Positions 18,998-29,073 of a DNA stretch of 64,000 nucleotides are shown piece by piece. The stretch is from contig NZ_JACHIE010000010.1 of assembly GCF_014207635.1 (NCBI RefSeq), forward strand, positions 22,850 through 86,849, in the 5' to 3' direction. A model generated the notes under the pieces. The model did no database searches and was not told the DNA's origin. It saw nothing but the letters and a program-made list of their open reading frames with translations. The translations under genes were made by a program, and so were the position numbers. Position 1 is the first letter of the stretch. The number at the start of each line of letters is the position of its first letter. This DNA is from Acetobacter lovaniensis. GTDB taxonomy: Bacteria > Pseudomonadota > Alphaproteobacteria > Acetobacterales > Acetobacteraceae.

Positions 18998-19601
18998 GAA
19001 AAACTCCAAATCCAGCGTGAACCATGACTGTGAGCCGAGTATATCCGTTTCCAACCCTTTTTACACCATTGGACACTCAACACTTTCTCTGGATGATTTT
19101 ATGGCGCTCCTTTGCCATTATGGAGTGACGCTGGTCGCGGATGTGCGGGCTTTTCCGTACTCCCGTCGTAACCGTGATTATGACGGAACCAATCTTCAGC
19201 CCGAACTGGCGGCCTGTGGAATAGGGTATAGCCATTTTCCTGCCCTTGGTGGCCGTCGCCCACGGTCAAAGACGGTGCCGGTCAACACCAATGCATTCTG
19301 GCGTGTGCAGAGTTTTCATAATTATGCGGATTACGCTCTGGGAGAGGATTTTCATCACGGCCTGACCCAGCTTATCGAAGCAGGGAAACACGCCGTTGTT
19401 GCGATCATGTGTGCGGAAGTGCTCTGGTGGCGCTGCCACAGGCGCATTATCACGGATTATCTTCTGGCCAATGGAATAAAGGTTTTTCATATTCTATCCA
19501 TGTCGCATGTCGTCCCGGCAGGTTTGACAGAGGCGGCCGTGGTTGCGGATAATCACTGTATTACCTATCCGCAGGACGAGAGTGCTCAAAACCCCATGTA
19601 A
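18996..19601 (+). CDS. DUF488 family protein
   Basis: A 201-residue DUF488 protein: FYTIGHSTLSLDDFMALLCH, LVADVRAFPYSRRN, GYSHFPALGGRR and CAEVLWWRCHRRIITDYL. The Cys-containing CAExxxxxCHR motif is the conserved core of the family, whose function is unknown. The start at 18996 has GAAGGA about 10 nt upstream, inside the coding region of the divergent DUF2945 gene. DUF2945 and DUF488 genes as neighbours suggest a shared, still undefined role. Confidence 0.82.
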   Translation: MKNSKSSVNHDCEPSISVSNPFYTIGHSTLSLDDFMALLCHYGVTLVADVRAFPYSRRNRDYDGTNLQPELAACGIGYSHFPALGGRRPRSKTVPVNTNAFWRVQSFHNYADYALGEDFHHGLTQLIEAGKHAVVAIMCAEVLWWRCHRRIITDYLLANGIKVFHILSMSHVVPAGLTEAAVVADNHCITYPQDESAQNPM

Positions 19602-19844
19602 CAGGTTTTCATGTTGTATAATTTGGTGTTTTTCATTCTTGGCCTGCGTGCAGGTGGGAGAGCGTGTTCAGGGCAACGGGGCATTTACTCCGGCTTGCTG
19701 CTGTCCCCCAACCCCAGCGTGCCCGAAGGGTTTGTTAATGTTCAGTCCGGGCAGACACACCCCATTGTCTGGTAGGGGCAACGGGCAGCGCGCCGGTGTG
19801 GCGGTGCAGCCCACTGGTCGCATGAAACTGGAGTGCTGTTGATT

Positions 19845-21197
19845 ATGAGAGCCGTTTTATCCCTGCAAAAGCTCTTCGGGTTTAATGTGGCGGGCCACCA
19901 GTCCAGCGTGGGCACGGAGGTGCTGGCCGGGTTCACAACCTTTGGCGCCATGGGGTATATTATTGCGGTCAATCCGGCCATTCTGGCAGTAACGGGTGCC
20001 AACCGGGCGGATATGATTACCGTAACCGTGCTGGCCGCCATGTGTGGCTCCCTGCTTATGGCGTTTTTGTCACGCCTGCCCATTGCGCTGGCACCGGGCA
20101 TGGGGTCCAACGCGGTTTTTGCTCAGGTTGTCGTGGTGAAAATGGGCCTGTCCTATGGCACGGCGCTCACCATGGTGCTGGTGGGGGGTATTCTGTTTAC
20201 CTGCCTGTCGCTCAGCAATGTGCGCCAGCATATTGTGCGGGGCTTTCCTGCCTCTATCCGTATTGGGTTACAGGCCGGTATTGGCCTGTTTATTGCCTAT
20301 CTGGGCCTGCGCAGCGGGGGGCTGATTGTAACGGACCCAGCCGGGGGCGTTGCCTTTGCGGATTTGCGCTCCCCCTCGGTCATGGTGGTTTTTCTCTCGC
20401 TTTTGCTCATCGCGGCACTGGTGGCGGCCCGTGTGCGGGGGGCCATGCTACTGTCCATTCTGGCGGTTACGGTGGCGGGGCTGTTTATCCAGACCTCTCC
20501 GGGCCATGTCATGACTGTTCTACCTGCGCAGGCGGTGGCCCTGCCCCACGCGCCCAGCGCGTACCTGTTTGCGTTTGATACGACTGAGTTCTTCCACAAC
20601 TTTTTTCTGGTCCTGCCCCTGACCCTTTATTTTTTCCTGTCCGACTTTTTCTCCGCCACAGCGACCATGATCGCGGTCACGCGGCGGGCGGGCATGATGG
20701 ATGCGCAAGGCAATTTCATGAACTCCCGGCGTGCGTTTCTGGCCGATGGGCTGGCCTCCATTGTGGGGGCGTGTCTGGGGAGCCCGACCGTGGGGGCGTA
20801 TGTTGAATCCGCAACCGGGGTGGAGGCAGGCGGCCGCACGGGCCTGACAACCCTGACCGTAGCCATACTGTTTGGCCTGAGCGCGTTTTTCTGGCCCCTT
20901 ATTGCCTGTATTCCCCCACAGGCCACCACAGCAGCGCTGGTGATGGTGGGGATTCTGATGATGGAAGGCCTGACGGAGCTGGATATATCCGACCCGCTCC
21001 AGAGTGTTTCTGCTGGTATGATCGTGCTGCTGACGGTCACAACCGCCAACCTCATGATCGGGATTTGCGCGGGGTGCTTTGCCTATACGGTCATGGCGGT
21101 TGCTACCCGGAGCTGGGCGCGGCTGACGCCGGTTTTCCTGCTGACCAATGTCCTGCTGGTGATCTACCTTGTGCTGGTGACCTACACGGTCAACTAA
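19845..21197 (+). CDS. AzgA-type NCS2 purine permease
   Basis: A 450-residue membrane transporter of the NCS2/AzgA group, which takes up adenine, guanine or hypoxanthine by proton symport. Evidence: start of TM1 FTTFGAMGYIIAVNPAILAV, the APGMGSNAVFA signature, FFLSDFFSATATMIAVTRRA and the GACLGSPTVGAYVESATGVEAGGRTGL block, with 12-13 hydrophobic segments. The ATG at 19845 is chosen; a TTG at 19839 sits closer to the GGAG. It is followed by threonine aldolase with no apparent coupling. Confidence 0.88.
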   Translation: MRAVLSLQKLFGFNVAGHQSSVGTEVLAGFTTFGAMGYIIAVNPAILAVTGANRADMITVTVLAAMCGSLLMAFLSRLPIALAPGMGSNAVFAQVVVVKMGLSYGTALTMVLVGGILFTCLSLSNVRQHIVRGFPASIRIGLQAGIGLFIAYLGLRSGGLIVTDPAGGVAFADLRSPSVMVVFLSLLLIAALVAARVRGAMLLSILAVTVAGLFIQTSPGHVMTVLPAQAVALPHAPSAYLFAFDTTEFFHNFFLVLPLTLYFFLSDFFSATATMIAVTRRAGMMDAQGNFMNSRRAFLADGLASIVGACLGSPTVGAYVESATGVEAGGRTGLTTLTVAILFGLSAFFWPLIACIPPQATTAALVMVGILMMEGLTELDISDPLQSVSAGMIVLLTVTTANLMIGICAGCFAYTVMAVATRSWARLTPVFLLTNVLLVIYLVLVTYTVN

Positions 21198-21315
21198 CGC
21201 GCCCCTGCGCCAGACGTATTGATGTAAAAGGCCGTGCGCAGCCTGCGCGTGGCCCCCTGTTGTCCACCGTGGTTAAGGCTGCGTGCCTGCCACAATGCGG
21301 TAAAGACGATGAGCG

Positions 21316-22353
21316 ATGAACACGCGTCAGCAATTTACAAGCGATAACTATGCCGGGATGTGCCCCGAGGCATGGCAGGCCATGATGCAGGCCAATATCG
21401 GCTCGTTGATCCCCTATGGGGAGGATGAATGGACCAGCCGGGCGGCAGACGCTTTTCGCGTCCTGTTTGAAAAGGAGTGCGAGGTCTTTTTTGTCTTTAA
21501 CGGCACGGCGGCCAATTCACTGGCGCTGGCGGCTCTCTGCCAGTCCTATAACAGCGTGATCTGTTCCTCCTACGCGCATGTGGAAACGGATGAGTGTGGA
21601 GCACCCGAGTTTTTTTCCAACGGTTCCAAACTGCTTGTCGCCCGGACGGAAAGTGCAAAGCTGACCGAGCAGGATGTCAGGCTGTTATCCACCTGCCGGA
21701 GCGATATTCATTACCCCAAGCCACGGGCCGTAACCATTACGCAACCGACCGAGACGGGGGAGCTGTATTCCCTGTCCGAAATTCGCACACTGGCGCAGAC
21801 ATGCCGTGAACTCGGGCTGTATCTGCATATGGATGGCTCACGCTTTGCCAATGCGTGCGCAGCCCTTGGCTGCACACCGGCAGACATGACATGGCGGGCC
21901 GGGGTGGATGTGCTGTGTTTTGGTGGCACCAAAAATGGTATGGCCGTCAGCGAGGCCGTTCTGTTCTTTGACCGCGCCCTGGCTGATGGTTTTGATTACC
22001 GCTGCAAGCAGGCCGGGCAACTGGCTTCCAAAATGCGGTTTTTATCCGCCCCATGGGTGGGTATGCTCGAGAGCGGGGCATGGCTGCGTAACGCCCGGCA
22101 TGCCAATACCTGCGCACGCAGGCTGGCCGAACAGGTGGTGGGCCTGCCCGGTGTTTCGCTCATGTTTCCGGTGCAGGCCAATGGTGTTTTCATTCATGCA
22201 CCGCCTGCTGCGCTGGAGCGGCTCCGGGCCTGTGGCTGGCGCTTTTATACTTTTATCGGCGGAGGGGCGCGCTTTATGTTCGCATGGGATGCGGACATGG
22301 CGGAGGTGGACCGGCTGGCAGCAGACATAAAAGCCTGCGCCAGTGCGGCCTAA
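21316..22353 (+). CDS. ltaE: low-specificity L-threonine aldolase
   Basis: A 345-residue PLP enzyme that cleaves L-threonine/allo-threonine to glycine and acetaldehyde. Family features: FTSDNYAGMCPE at the start, FVFNGTAANSLAL, HVETDECGAPEFF, LHMDGSRFANACAALG and the PLP-lysine motif CFGGTKNGM. It is complete and cytoplasmic; it is convergent with the yegD gene 30 bp downstream. Confidence 0.9.
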   Translation: MNTRQQFTSDNYAGMCPEAWQAMMQANIGSLIPYGEDEWTSRAADAFRVLFEKECEVFFVFNGTAANSLALAALCQSYNSVICSSYAHVETDECGAPEFFSNGSKLLVARTESAKLTEQDVRLLSTCRSDIHYPKPRAVTITQPTETGELYSLSEIRTLAQTCRELGLYLHMDGSRFANACAALGCTPADMTWRAGVDVLCFGGTKNGMAVSEAVLFFDRALADGFDYRCKQAGQLASKMRFLSAPWVGMLESGAWLRNARHANTCARRLAEQVVGLPGVSLMFPVQANGVFIHAPPAALERLRACGWRFYTFIGGGARFMFAWDADMAEVDRLAADIKACASAA

Positions 22354-22382
22354 CCCCCAAAGGGCAGGAGGGCAGGCAGCTT

Positions 22383-23660
22383 TTACGCTGCCGCCAGAGC
22401 CAGCCCTTCAGCGACCGAGACAAACTCCCCGCCCAGTTCCACCTTTTCAGCCCCAAAGCGGGAGGTAAACAGGGCGCGCACCGCAGGCACAAACGATGTG
22501 CCGCCGGTCAGGAACACGCGGTCGATCTGCTCGGGGGGGAGGGCTGCTTCCTGCAAGGCGGCCTCTATGCCTGCGCCCAGCCTTGCAATGTCGGGCGCGA
22601 TCCAGCGGTCAAAATCCTCACGCTGGATGGTGGTGTGAATATCCAGCCCCGGCTGCGTAAAGTGCAGGTCTGCCGATGTGTGGGTGGAGAGCGCGCGCTT
22701 GGTGGCCGATACGGCGTTGTAGAGTTCCTGCCCGCGCTGTTCACGCACGAGTTCGATCAGGTTCTTCAGCTTCTTGGGCTCGGTGGCCGTGCGCGCCACA
22801 TCCTCGATTTCGTTCAGGATACGTGGTGTACGCATGAGCGAGAGCCGGTGCCAGCGCGCCAGTGCATGGTACCATTCAACCGGTACGGGTAATGGTTCCC
22901 CCCCCATGATGCGGAAGGTGCAGTCCCGCCCAAGGTAGGGGGCCACCACGTTGTCTATGATCCGAAAATCAAACTGGTCTCCTGCAAGCCCAACCCCAGC
23001 ATGGCCTAGTGGCTGCGTTGCGGTCTGGCCCCTGGGGTCAAAACGCACGACGGAAAAATCGCTTGTACCACCCCCAAAATCCCCGACCAGAACCGTTGCA
23101 GGCCGGTCCAGCCGCTGCATGAAGCGCCAGCCCGCGGCCTCTGGCTCCATCATAACCGTAACATCGGCAAAGCCTGCCTGGGCAAAGGCGGCGCGGAGCC
23201 GGGTTTCCCCCAGAGCATCATCGGCATTGTCCCCCACAAAATGCACGGGGCGGCCCACCGTCACATGGCACTGGGCGGGGGAAAGTCCACCAAGGGCCAT
23301 GAGTTCCTGCAAAAAGGTGGCAATCAGGCTTTCAAGCGACAGGCGCTGGCCAAAAACCTGTGTCTCGCGAAAGCTGGCCTGTGCGAGATAGGATTTCATG
23401 GACATGATCAGCCGCGTTTCGGCCGGGTCATCCAGATGCGCTTCAATGGCATGCGCGCCAACTGCGCGGTGCTGCACGCGCCGCCCGCCCTCCATGTCCT
23501 GCCATAAGGCCAGAAGTGTGCGGCAGGTTTCCGAAGGCTCACCATCAGGCGTGGCAAAGCGGATGGTCTGGATCGTGCGGTCGGGGCGCGCAATGACAAT
23601 AACACTGTTGGTTGTGCCAAAATCAATGCCGATGCGGGTGGGGGCGGGTAAGGAGGTCAT
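22383..23660 (-). CDS. yegD: YegD-type Hsp70-like chaperone
   Basis: A 425-residue short Hsp70 homologue. It keeps the actin-like ATPase motifs: IGIDFGTTNSVI (phosphate 1), VLVGDFGGGTSDFSVV (phosphate 2) and VFLTGGTSFVPAVRALF (adenosine), and the linker EPEAAGWRFM. It lacks the C-terminal substrate-binding domain of DnaK, as all YegD proteins do. Its clients are unknown. Confidence 0.9.
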   Translation of the reverse strand: MTSLPAPTRIGIDFGTTNSVIVIARPDRTIQTIRFATPDGEPSETCRTLLALWQDMEGGRRVQHRAVGAHAIEAHLDDPAETRLIMSMKSYLAQASFRETQVFGQRLSLESLIATFLQELMALGGLSPAQCHVTVGRPVHFVGDNADDALGETRLRAAFAQAGFADVTVMMEPEAAGWRFMQRLDRPATVLVGDFGGGTSDFSVVRFDPRGQTATQPLGHAGVGLAGDQFDFRIIDNVVAPYLGRDCTFRIMGGEPLPVPVEWYHALARWHRLSLMRTPRILNEIEDVARTATEPKKLKNLIELVREQRGQELYNAVSATKRALSTHTSADLHFTQPGLDIHTTIQREDFDRWIAPDIARLGAGIEAALQEAALPPEQIDRVFLTGGTSFVPAVRALFTSRFGAEKVELGGEFVSVAEGLALAAA

Positions 23661-23795
23661 AACCGGCGGAAAATAGAACCCGCTCCCCCTGCTTGTCCAT
23701 GCCTTATATGCGCAGGCGGGCAGGCTATGTTGCCTTTTGTGCTGCCTGCATGCGGCATGCCTTACGCGGTGTGCCGTCTGGGGCGGGTTGTGGCT

Positions 23796-25016
23796 TTAGT
23801 CCGGGCCTGTGCCCGTGTTTGGCCCACAGGCGGAATAGGCGGGCTGGGTGGCCTGCTGCATGCCGGGCCTGCCCGCATGGGGGCGGGTTACGCGCAGGGT
23901 GGCCAGAGCCGCGCAAAGGCATAGGGCGAGGCTGAACAGGCCGGTCCACAGGTAAAGCCCATGTGTTTGGGTGGCGCTGGCAAAGAGCGTTGTTGCCGCC
24001 TGAGAGAACATCCACGCCCCTCCAGCGCGGGAGGCCAGCTTGCCTGTGGGGTCCACAAGGCAGGTCAGGCCGACAAGGCTGGGGTACACAAAGAACCACG
24101 CAGCATAATTCAGGACAAAGGCGGTGCAGAACAGCCATGGCGTGGGCGGGCAGGCCTGTACCACGCAAACGCCGCCTGCCAGCACAAGGGCGGGCACAAG
24201 CAGGGGGCTGGTTATGTGCCTGCGGCTTTGCAGCACTGTAGCAAGGCAGACCGCAAGCCCCGCAATATTGGCAACAGCCGACAAAACCCCAAAAGAGGAG
24301 GGTGCCAGCCCGACAGAAAGGCCAATCCGCTGGGTAAAAGGCCATACCGCCAGACTGCCGCCGGTGTAAAACAGCACGGCCAGCAAAGCCCACACAGGGG
24401 CAGCATGAGCGGGGGCGGCATAACCGGCCTGCGGGTTGGGGCCGGGGGCAGGCAGAACCGTATCGGGCAGAAAAAACAGGAGTGGCAGCAGCACAACAAC
24501 AAGCCCTGCCAGTGCCAGAAAAATACCTTTCTGCCCGGCCAGTGCACTGGCATGGGGGAGCAGCAGGCTTGCCAGACTAAAAACAACGGTCTGCACCACC
24601 ATAACAAAGGCCAGCACAAACACAGGTTTGCCCAACCGGCTGGCTCCGATATTGACAACCGCATTCAACCCGCCAAGGCAGCCGCCGGAGAGCACGCGCA
24701 GGGCCAGCAGGGGCCATACCCCCACGGCAAAGGCGGAGCCTGCCTGTGCGACAACCAGCCCAATGCCAGCCAGCAGGGCCACCAGACGCAGCCTTAGCCG
24801 GGCAGACAGGGGGGCTATACCGGTCATGGTCACGGCATAGGCCAGCATTTCCACACAGCTCCATAACCCGGCCTGCATGATGCTGAACTGCCCGCCACGG
24901 ACCAGCTCGCCCACGGCAAACGGGCCAAGTGAGTTCATGCTATGGGCTGCGCAGTCTGCCGCACTGATTGCGGCCAGCACCAGCAGCCCGGCCCGGTTGC
25001 GTAGCCCCCCGACCAT
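23796..25016 (-). CDS. MFS transporter
   Basis: A 406-residue inner-membrane protein with about 12 hydrophobic segments and MFS layout. Its ATG overlaps the stop of the upstream TonB receptor by one base (TAATG), so the two are translationally coupled. With betC in the same operon it is the natural candidate for moving the receptor cargo or its product across the inner membrane. The substrate family cannot be read from the sequence. Confidence 0.82.
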   Translation of the reverse strand: MVGGLRNRAGLLVLAAISAADCAAHSMNSLGPFAVGELVRGGQFSIMQAGLWSCVEMLAYAVTMTGIAPLSARLRLRLVALLAGIGLVVAQAGSAFAVGVWPLLALRVLSGGCLGGLNAVVNIGASRLGKPVFVLAFVMVVQTVVFSLASLLLPHASALAGQKGIFLALAGLVVVLLPLLFFLPDTVLPAPGPNPQAGYAAPAHAAPVWALLAVLFYTGGSLAVWPFTQRIGLSVGLAPSSFGVLSAVANIAGLAVCLATVLQSRRHITSPLLVPALVLAGGVCVVQACPPTPWLFCTAFVLNYAAWFFVYPSLVGLTCLVDPTGKLASRAGGAWMFSQAATTLFASATQTHGLYLWTGLFSLALCLCAALATLRVTRPHAGRPGMQQATQPAYSACGPNTGTGPD

Positions 25017-27408
25017 TACAGCGCCCGCATGACTTCAAACCCGAAGGCGCGCAGGTCGCCCGGATAGCGGCTGATATTGCGATTGAAAAATTCGCCAAAC
25101 GCGTTGGTGTAGGTCATCTGGTTGGTGACGTTATGGAGCCAGAAGGCCACTTCCGTTTTTTCATCCACCGAGTGCCATGCCACGCGCACATTGCCCGTAA
25201 TAACCGGGTTTTGTGAAAAAGCATGCCGTACCAGAGCCTGCATCTGGGGGGATGCCAAAAAGGCGGCAGGGGTTGTGGCGTGGCTGTCCGACCATGCCTG
25301 AAAACGGTAGCGGCTTGTGTAACGCCAGTCTGTCTGCACCGTAAAATCCCCAAAGGAGACAGGGATTTTATAGCTGAGCAAAAAGTTGGCGGTTACGTGT
25401 GGTGCGCGTTCAAGCGGCTGGCCGGACAGGTCCACCGGGTTGCCGCTATTAAAGGGCGTTGGCGCACTGGCGTTTTTGAAATTGGTGTAATGTGCGTCCT
25501 GGTAGGTTACGCCAAAGGAGCCAAGCAGGTTTTGCAGGGGGCGTACCTGCCCTTCAAATTCAAAACCGTTCGATACGGCCTGTGCGGCGTTGGTCGTGTG
25601 GGTTCCCGTATTTTGCAGGATGGTGACCTGCATGTTGTTGTAGTCGTAATGAAAGCCCGAAAGGTTGAGTTGCGCCTTGCCGCCCCAGATCCGTGCCTTT
25701 ACCCCGCCTTCGTAATCCGTCAGCTCTTCAGGGTTATACAGGCTGAAGTCGGATGTGGTGGCAACATAGGTGTTGTAGTTGCCGGTCCTGAAGCCACGGG
25801 CATAGCGCAGGTAGGCGATAATGCCCGGTGCTATGCGGTATTTAAGGCTGGCGTCCTCGCTGTCCTTGTTAAACGTCTTGCTCAGGGGTGGGCCAACCAT
25901 GGCCTGCCCCGTATTGGGGTTGAGATAGGTGTTTGTGTTTGTGTTGATGTAGGTGAGCGCACGGTTGCTGGCATTGTAGGGGTTGGAAGGGTCCGTGTTA
26001 TAGGCCCATGCTTCCCCATTGGCGCTGCGTGTTTCCGAGGTAAAGCGCCCGCCAATATCCAGTGTCAGGCGGGAGGTCAGGTCAAAGGACAGGGCCGAGA
26101 ACACGGCAGCATCCTGCGTGCTGATGTTAAAGCTGGAGGCATTGCCCCCTGTGCCAAAGCTGCTGTCTATGGGGCTGTACAGGGGCTGCTGGCTATAGGA
26201 CTGGGTGAGGTTGCGCATGTAATAGACGCCGCCCACATAACGTATTTTTTTGTTCTGGGGAGAAACAACCCGGACCTCGTTGCTCAGCACCCGTGCAACG
26301 CCGCCTATGTTTTCCTGATAATCCACGGGGGCGGGGCTTGCATCATCATCCGAAAAAACGTTGAAGTGGTTCCACTCCAGCGCAAAAATATTGGCAAGGC
26401 TCCAGCCGTTTTCAAAATCATATTTGGCATTGACCGACAGGCCCGCACGCCGGGTGGTGGCATCCGTGCGCCCGTTGTTCTGGATATTGCGGGTGGAGGT
26501 CTGGGTATAACCCTGTGCATCCTCCCCACCGGGTAGCAGGCCCACATGGTCTATGGGCACCTTGGTCTTGTTGCGGCCAAGGTGCATTTTAACCAGAATG
26601 GACAAATTATCGACAGGCTTGGCCAGAATCTGCCCGCGCATATCGTAATACTGGTAGCCTCCCGTGGGGTTCTTGTGGCTGCCATTATAGTACTGTCCGT
26701 CGTAATCCCGGTTGACTATGGCAAAGCGGGCCATCAGCTTGTCTTTTATAATAGGCCCGCCCAGAGCGCCTTCTTCCCCCCACAGGCCGTAATTGCCTGC
26801 TGTGCCGCGTACGTAACCATCCAGCGTATTGGTGGGTTTTTTGGTATAGTAGGAAACCATGCCCGCCGTGGTGTTCTTGCCCTGCAAGGTGCCCTGTGGC
26901 CCCCTGAAAACCTCTACGTGGTCCAGGTCATAAATCGGCACACCCTGCGATGCTCCACTATCGAGGAACACATCATCCTCGGAAACACCTACGGCGGTTG
27001 TCATGTTGGCCGAAAAATCGTTGGTGCCAATACCGCGCAGGCGATAGCGCGGGTTGGCTGAGCCGGATGTGGTTTCCGCCATAAGGCCGGGTACATCCCG
27101 TGCAAGGCTGAGTGCGTCACGCACCCCGGTTGTTTGCAGGGTTTTGCCACTGAGTGCCACAATGGATGCGGGCGTTGTATTGGCCTGCTGCGCGCGCTTG
27201 TTGGAGCGGACCGTTATTTCCTCCAGTTTGCCCGTGTTCTGCGGCGCGGCAGCCTGTGCCACAACGGGTTTGGTGGCTGTAGCGCGTTGGCCTTGGTCTG
27301 CTGCTGTGCGCTGGGCAGGCTCTGCTGGGCTGCACTGGCCGCGTAAACCGTGCTGGTGGAGAGCACCAGAGCAAAGGTGATCCGGTGCGTAAAAGGGGTG
27401 TGAACCAT
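25016..27408 (-). CDS. TonB-dependent receptor, frameshifted after the signal peptide
   Basis: A TonB-dependent receptor (FecA/FepA-like sequence order). The plug (SIVALSGKTLQTTGVRDALS, YRLRGIGTNDFSANMTTAVG, VEVFRGPQGTLQGKNTTAGM) and a barrel ending FGFEVMRAL are intact over 748 residues in one frame from 27262. The signal peptide (ITFALVLSTSTVYAASAAQQ) lies in another frame from ATG 27408; removing one GC at about 27293 would join them as KANATATKPVVAQAAAPQN. As written the protein lacks export information unless the frame is restored. Second gene of the operon betC-receptor-MFS. Confidence 0.85.
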
Positions 27409-27415
27409 GGCTGTT

Positions 27416-28954
27416 TTATCCGTTCCTCTGGTAAGGCAGCCGTGATTCGGCTTCGAGCTGTTCCAGAGGTTTGTGATTTCTGATGTATTGGCGGTGTGCG
27501 TTTGCGGGGGGCTGATAGTCCCATGGCGTACAGTGCCCCGTGGCCAGTGCCTGCTTGATCAGGGCGCGCCGTTGCTGGCTGGCCAGCACGTTGCGGTACA
27601 GGGCGGCAAAGTCCCAGCGTTGGTAGACTTCGTGCAAAAATGCGGCGGCGGTCTGGGCGTGCTCGGGGTGGGCGGCCAGATTACGGGTTTCGTCCGCATC
27701 ATGGTGGATGTTGTACAACTGGTCCGGGTCTTCGGGGGTGTGGACAAACTTCCACGGGCCACGGCGGATCATGACTGTTGGCGCGAAGGTGCCTTCGCCC
27801 AGATATTCCCCAAAAATCTCGTCTTTTTCCAGAGGTTTGCCTTCAAGGCAGGGGCTCAGGTCGCGACCATGCGTGGAGGGGGCCGCTGGGGCATTGGCCA
27901 GTGCGCACAGGGTTTCCCCCACATCGGCCAGGCTGACAGCCTGCGTAATGCGGTGGGCCTGCGCCTGCTCTGGCAGGGTAATAATAAGCGGCACGCGGCC
28001 TGCCCCCTCGCGGAAGGACATTTTGTACCACTGGCCGTGTTCGCCCAGCATTTCACCATGATCGCTGGTGAAAATAATGGCGGTTGTCTTGTCCAGCCCG
28101 GTTTCGGCCAATGTGTCCAGCAGCTGTTTGAGCTGGTGATCTATGTAGGAAATCGCCCCAAAATATGCGCGGCGGGCGCGCAGGATGTCTGCCTCCGTTG
28201 GCGGGGCTGCGTTAATGCCGCAGGCTTCGCGGATGCGCAACTCGGCCGGGTGCGTAGGATCGGGCGCAGCCACACGTGGGAGGGGGATGGGGGTGTTCTC
28301 GTAAAGATCCCACCATCTGGGGGTAATGTTGAACGGGTCGTGCGGGTGGGTAAAGGAGGCCACAAGGCAAAAGGGGTGCTGCTGGTTTTTTGTGCGGGCC
28401 AGATCGTACAGTTTGCGCCGGGTGGCAAAGGCAACTTCTTCATCAAAATCGAGCTGGTTGCTGCGCAGGACAGGCCCGGCATTGAGCACGGAATCCATGG
28501 AGTGGTACCAGTCCGGGCGGCTATCGCGGTCGCTCCAGTCGGGCACCCATGTAAAGTCGGCGGGGTAAATGTCCGTTGTCAGGCGCTCTTCAAACCCGTG
28601 GAGCTGGTCCGCCCCGACAAAGTGCATCTTGCCTGCCAGAATGGTCTGGTAGCCGCCAAGGCGCAGGCGGTGGCCAAAGGTTGGAATGTCGGAATGCCAT
28701 TCGCAGCCATTGTCATACACACCATTGGCGGAGGGCAGCAGCCCGGTCATGAATGCGCTGCGGGAAGGCCCGCACAGGGGGCTGGCCGTATAGGCATTGG
28801 CAAAAACCGTGCCGTTTTTTGCCAGCCTGCTGAGCGTGGGCACCTTAACAACGCTGGGGTCCTGCCCACCCAGCAGCGCAGGCAAAACGCGGGCCGTAAG
28901 CTGGTCGGCCACAACCACAAGAAAGTTCAGAGGTGCTGCGGACTGCTTGCTCAT
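27416..28954 (-). CDS. betC: choline sulfatase
   Basis: A 512-residue type I sulfatase closely resembling BetC, which hydrolyses choline-O-sulfate to choline and sulfate. The formylglycine motif is CGPSR (in ASPLCGPSRSAFMTG); also seen are GKMHFVGADQLHGFEERLTT then DIYPADFTW, and the metal motif FTSDHGEMLGEHGQWYK. It has no signal peptide, so it is cytoplasmic. First gene of a minus-strand operon with a TonB receptor (7 bp apart) and an MFS transporter; the divergent LysR gene is the likely regulator, as in bet loci. Confidence 0.9.
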   Translation of the reverse strand: MSKQSAAPLNFLVVVADQLTARVLPALLGGQDPSVVKVPTLSRLAKNGTVFANAYTASPLCGPSRSAFMTGLLPSANGVYDNGCEWHSDIPTFGHRLRLGGYQTILAGKMHFVGADQLHGFEERLTTDIYPADFTWVPDWSDRDSRPDWYHSMDSVLNAGPVLRSNQLDFDEEVAFATRRKLYDLARTKNQQHPFCLVASFTHPHDPFNITPRWWDLYENTPIPLPRVAAPDPTHPAELRIREACGINAAPPTEADILRARRAYFGAISYIDHQLKQLLDTLAETGLDKTTAIIFTSDHGEMLGEHGQWYKMSFREGAGRVPLIITLPEQAQAHRITQAVSLADVGETLCALANAPAAPSTHGRDLSPCLEGKPLEKDEIFGEYLGEGTFAPTVMIRRGPWKFVHTPEDPDQLYNIHHDADETRNLAAHPEHAQTAAAFLHEVYQRWDFAALYRNVLASQQRRALIKQALATGHCTPWDYQPPANAHRQYIRNHKPLEQLEAESRLPYQRNG

Positions 28955-29073
28955 AACGTGAATTATCCCGAACCACAAAACAACACTATGATGATCGTTA
29001 GTTTTTATATAAGCACATGAAATATGTTATTTGTGATGTATGTTCATACTTATCCGTGATATAAGCTGGTGTT
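28955..29073. promoter_or_regulatory. betC/LysR divergent promoter region
   Basis: AT-rich 119-bp gap between betC and the divergent LysR gene. LysR-type T-N11-A sites are expected here; several partial candidates exist and none stands out. Confidence 0.4.

Noticed and set aside
27473..29020. 515-codon plus-strand open frame
   Set aside because: Antisense to betC, whose sulfatase motifs are complete; no ribosome-binding site or domain.
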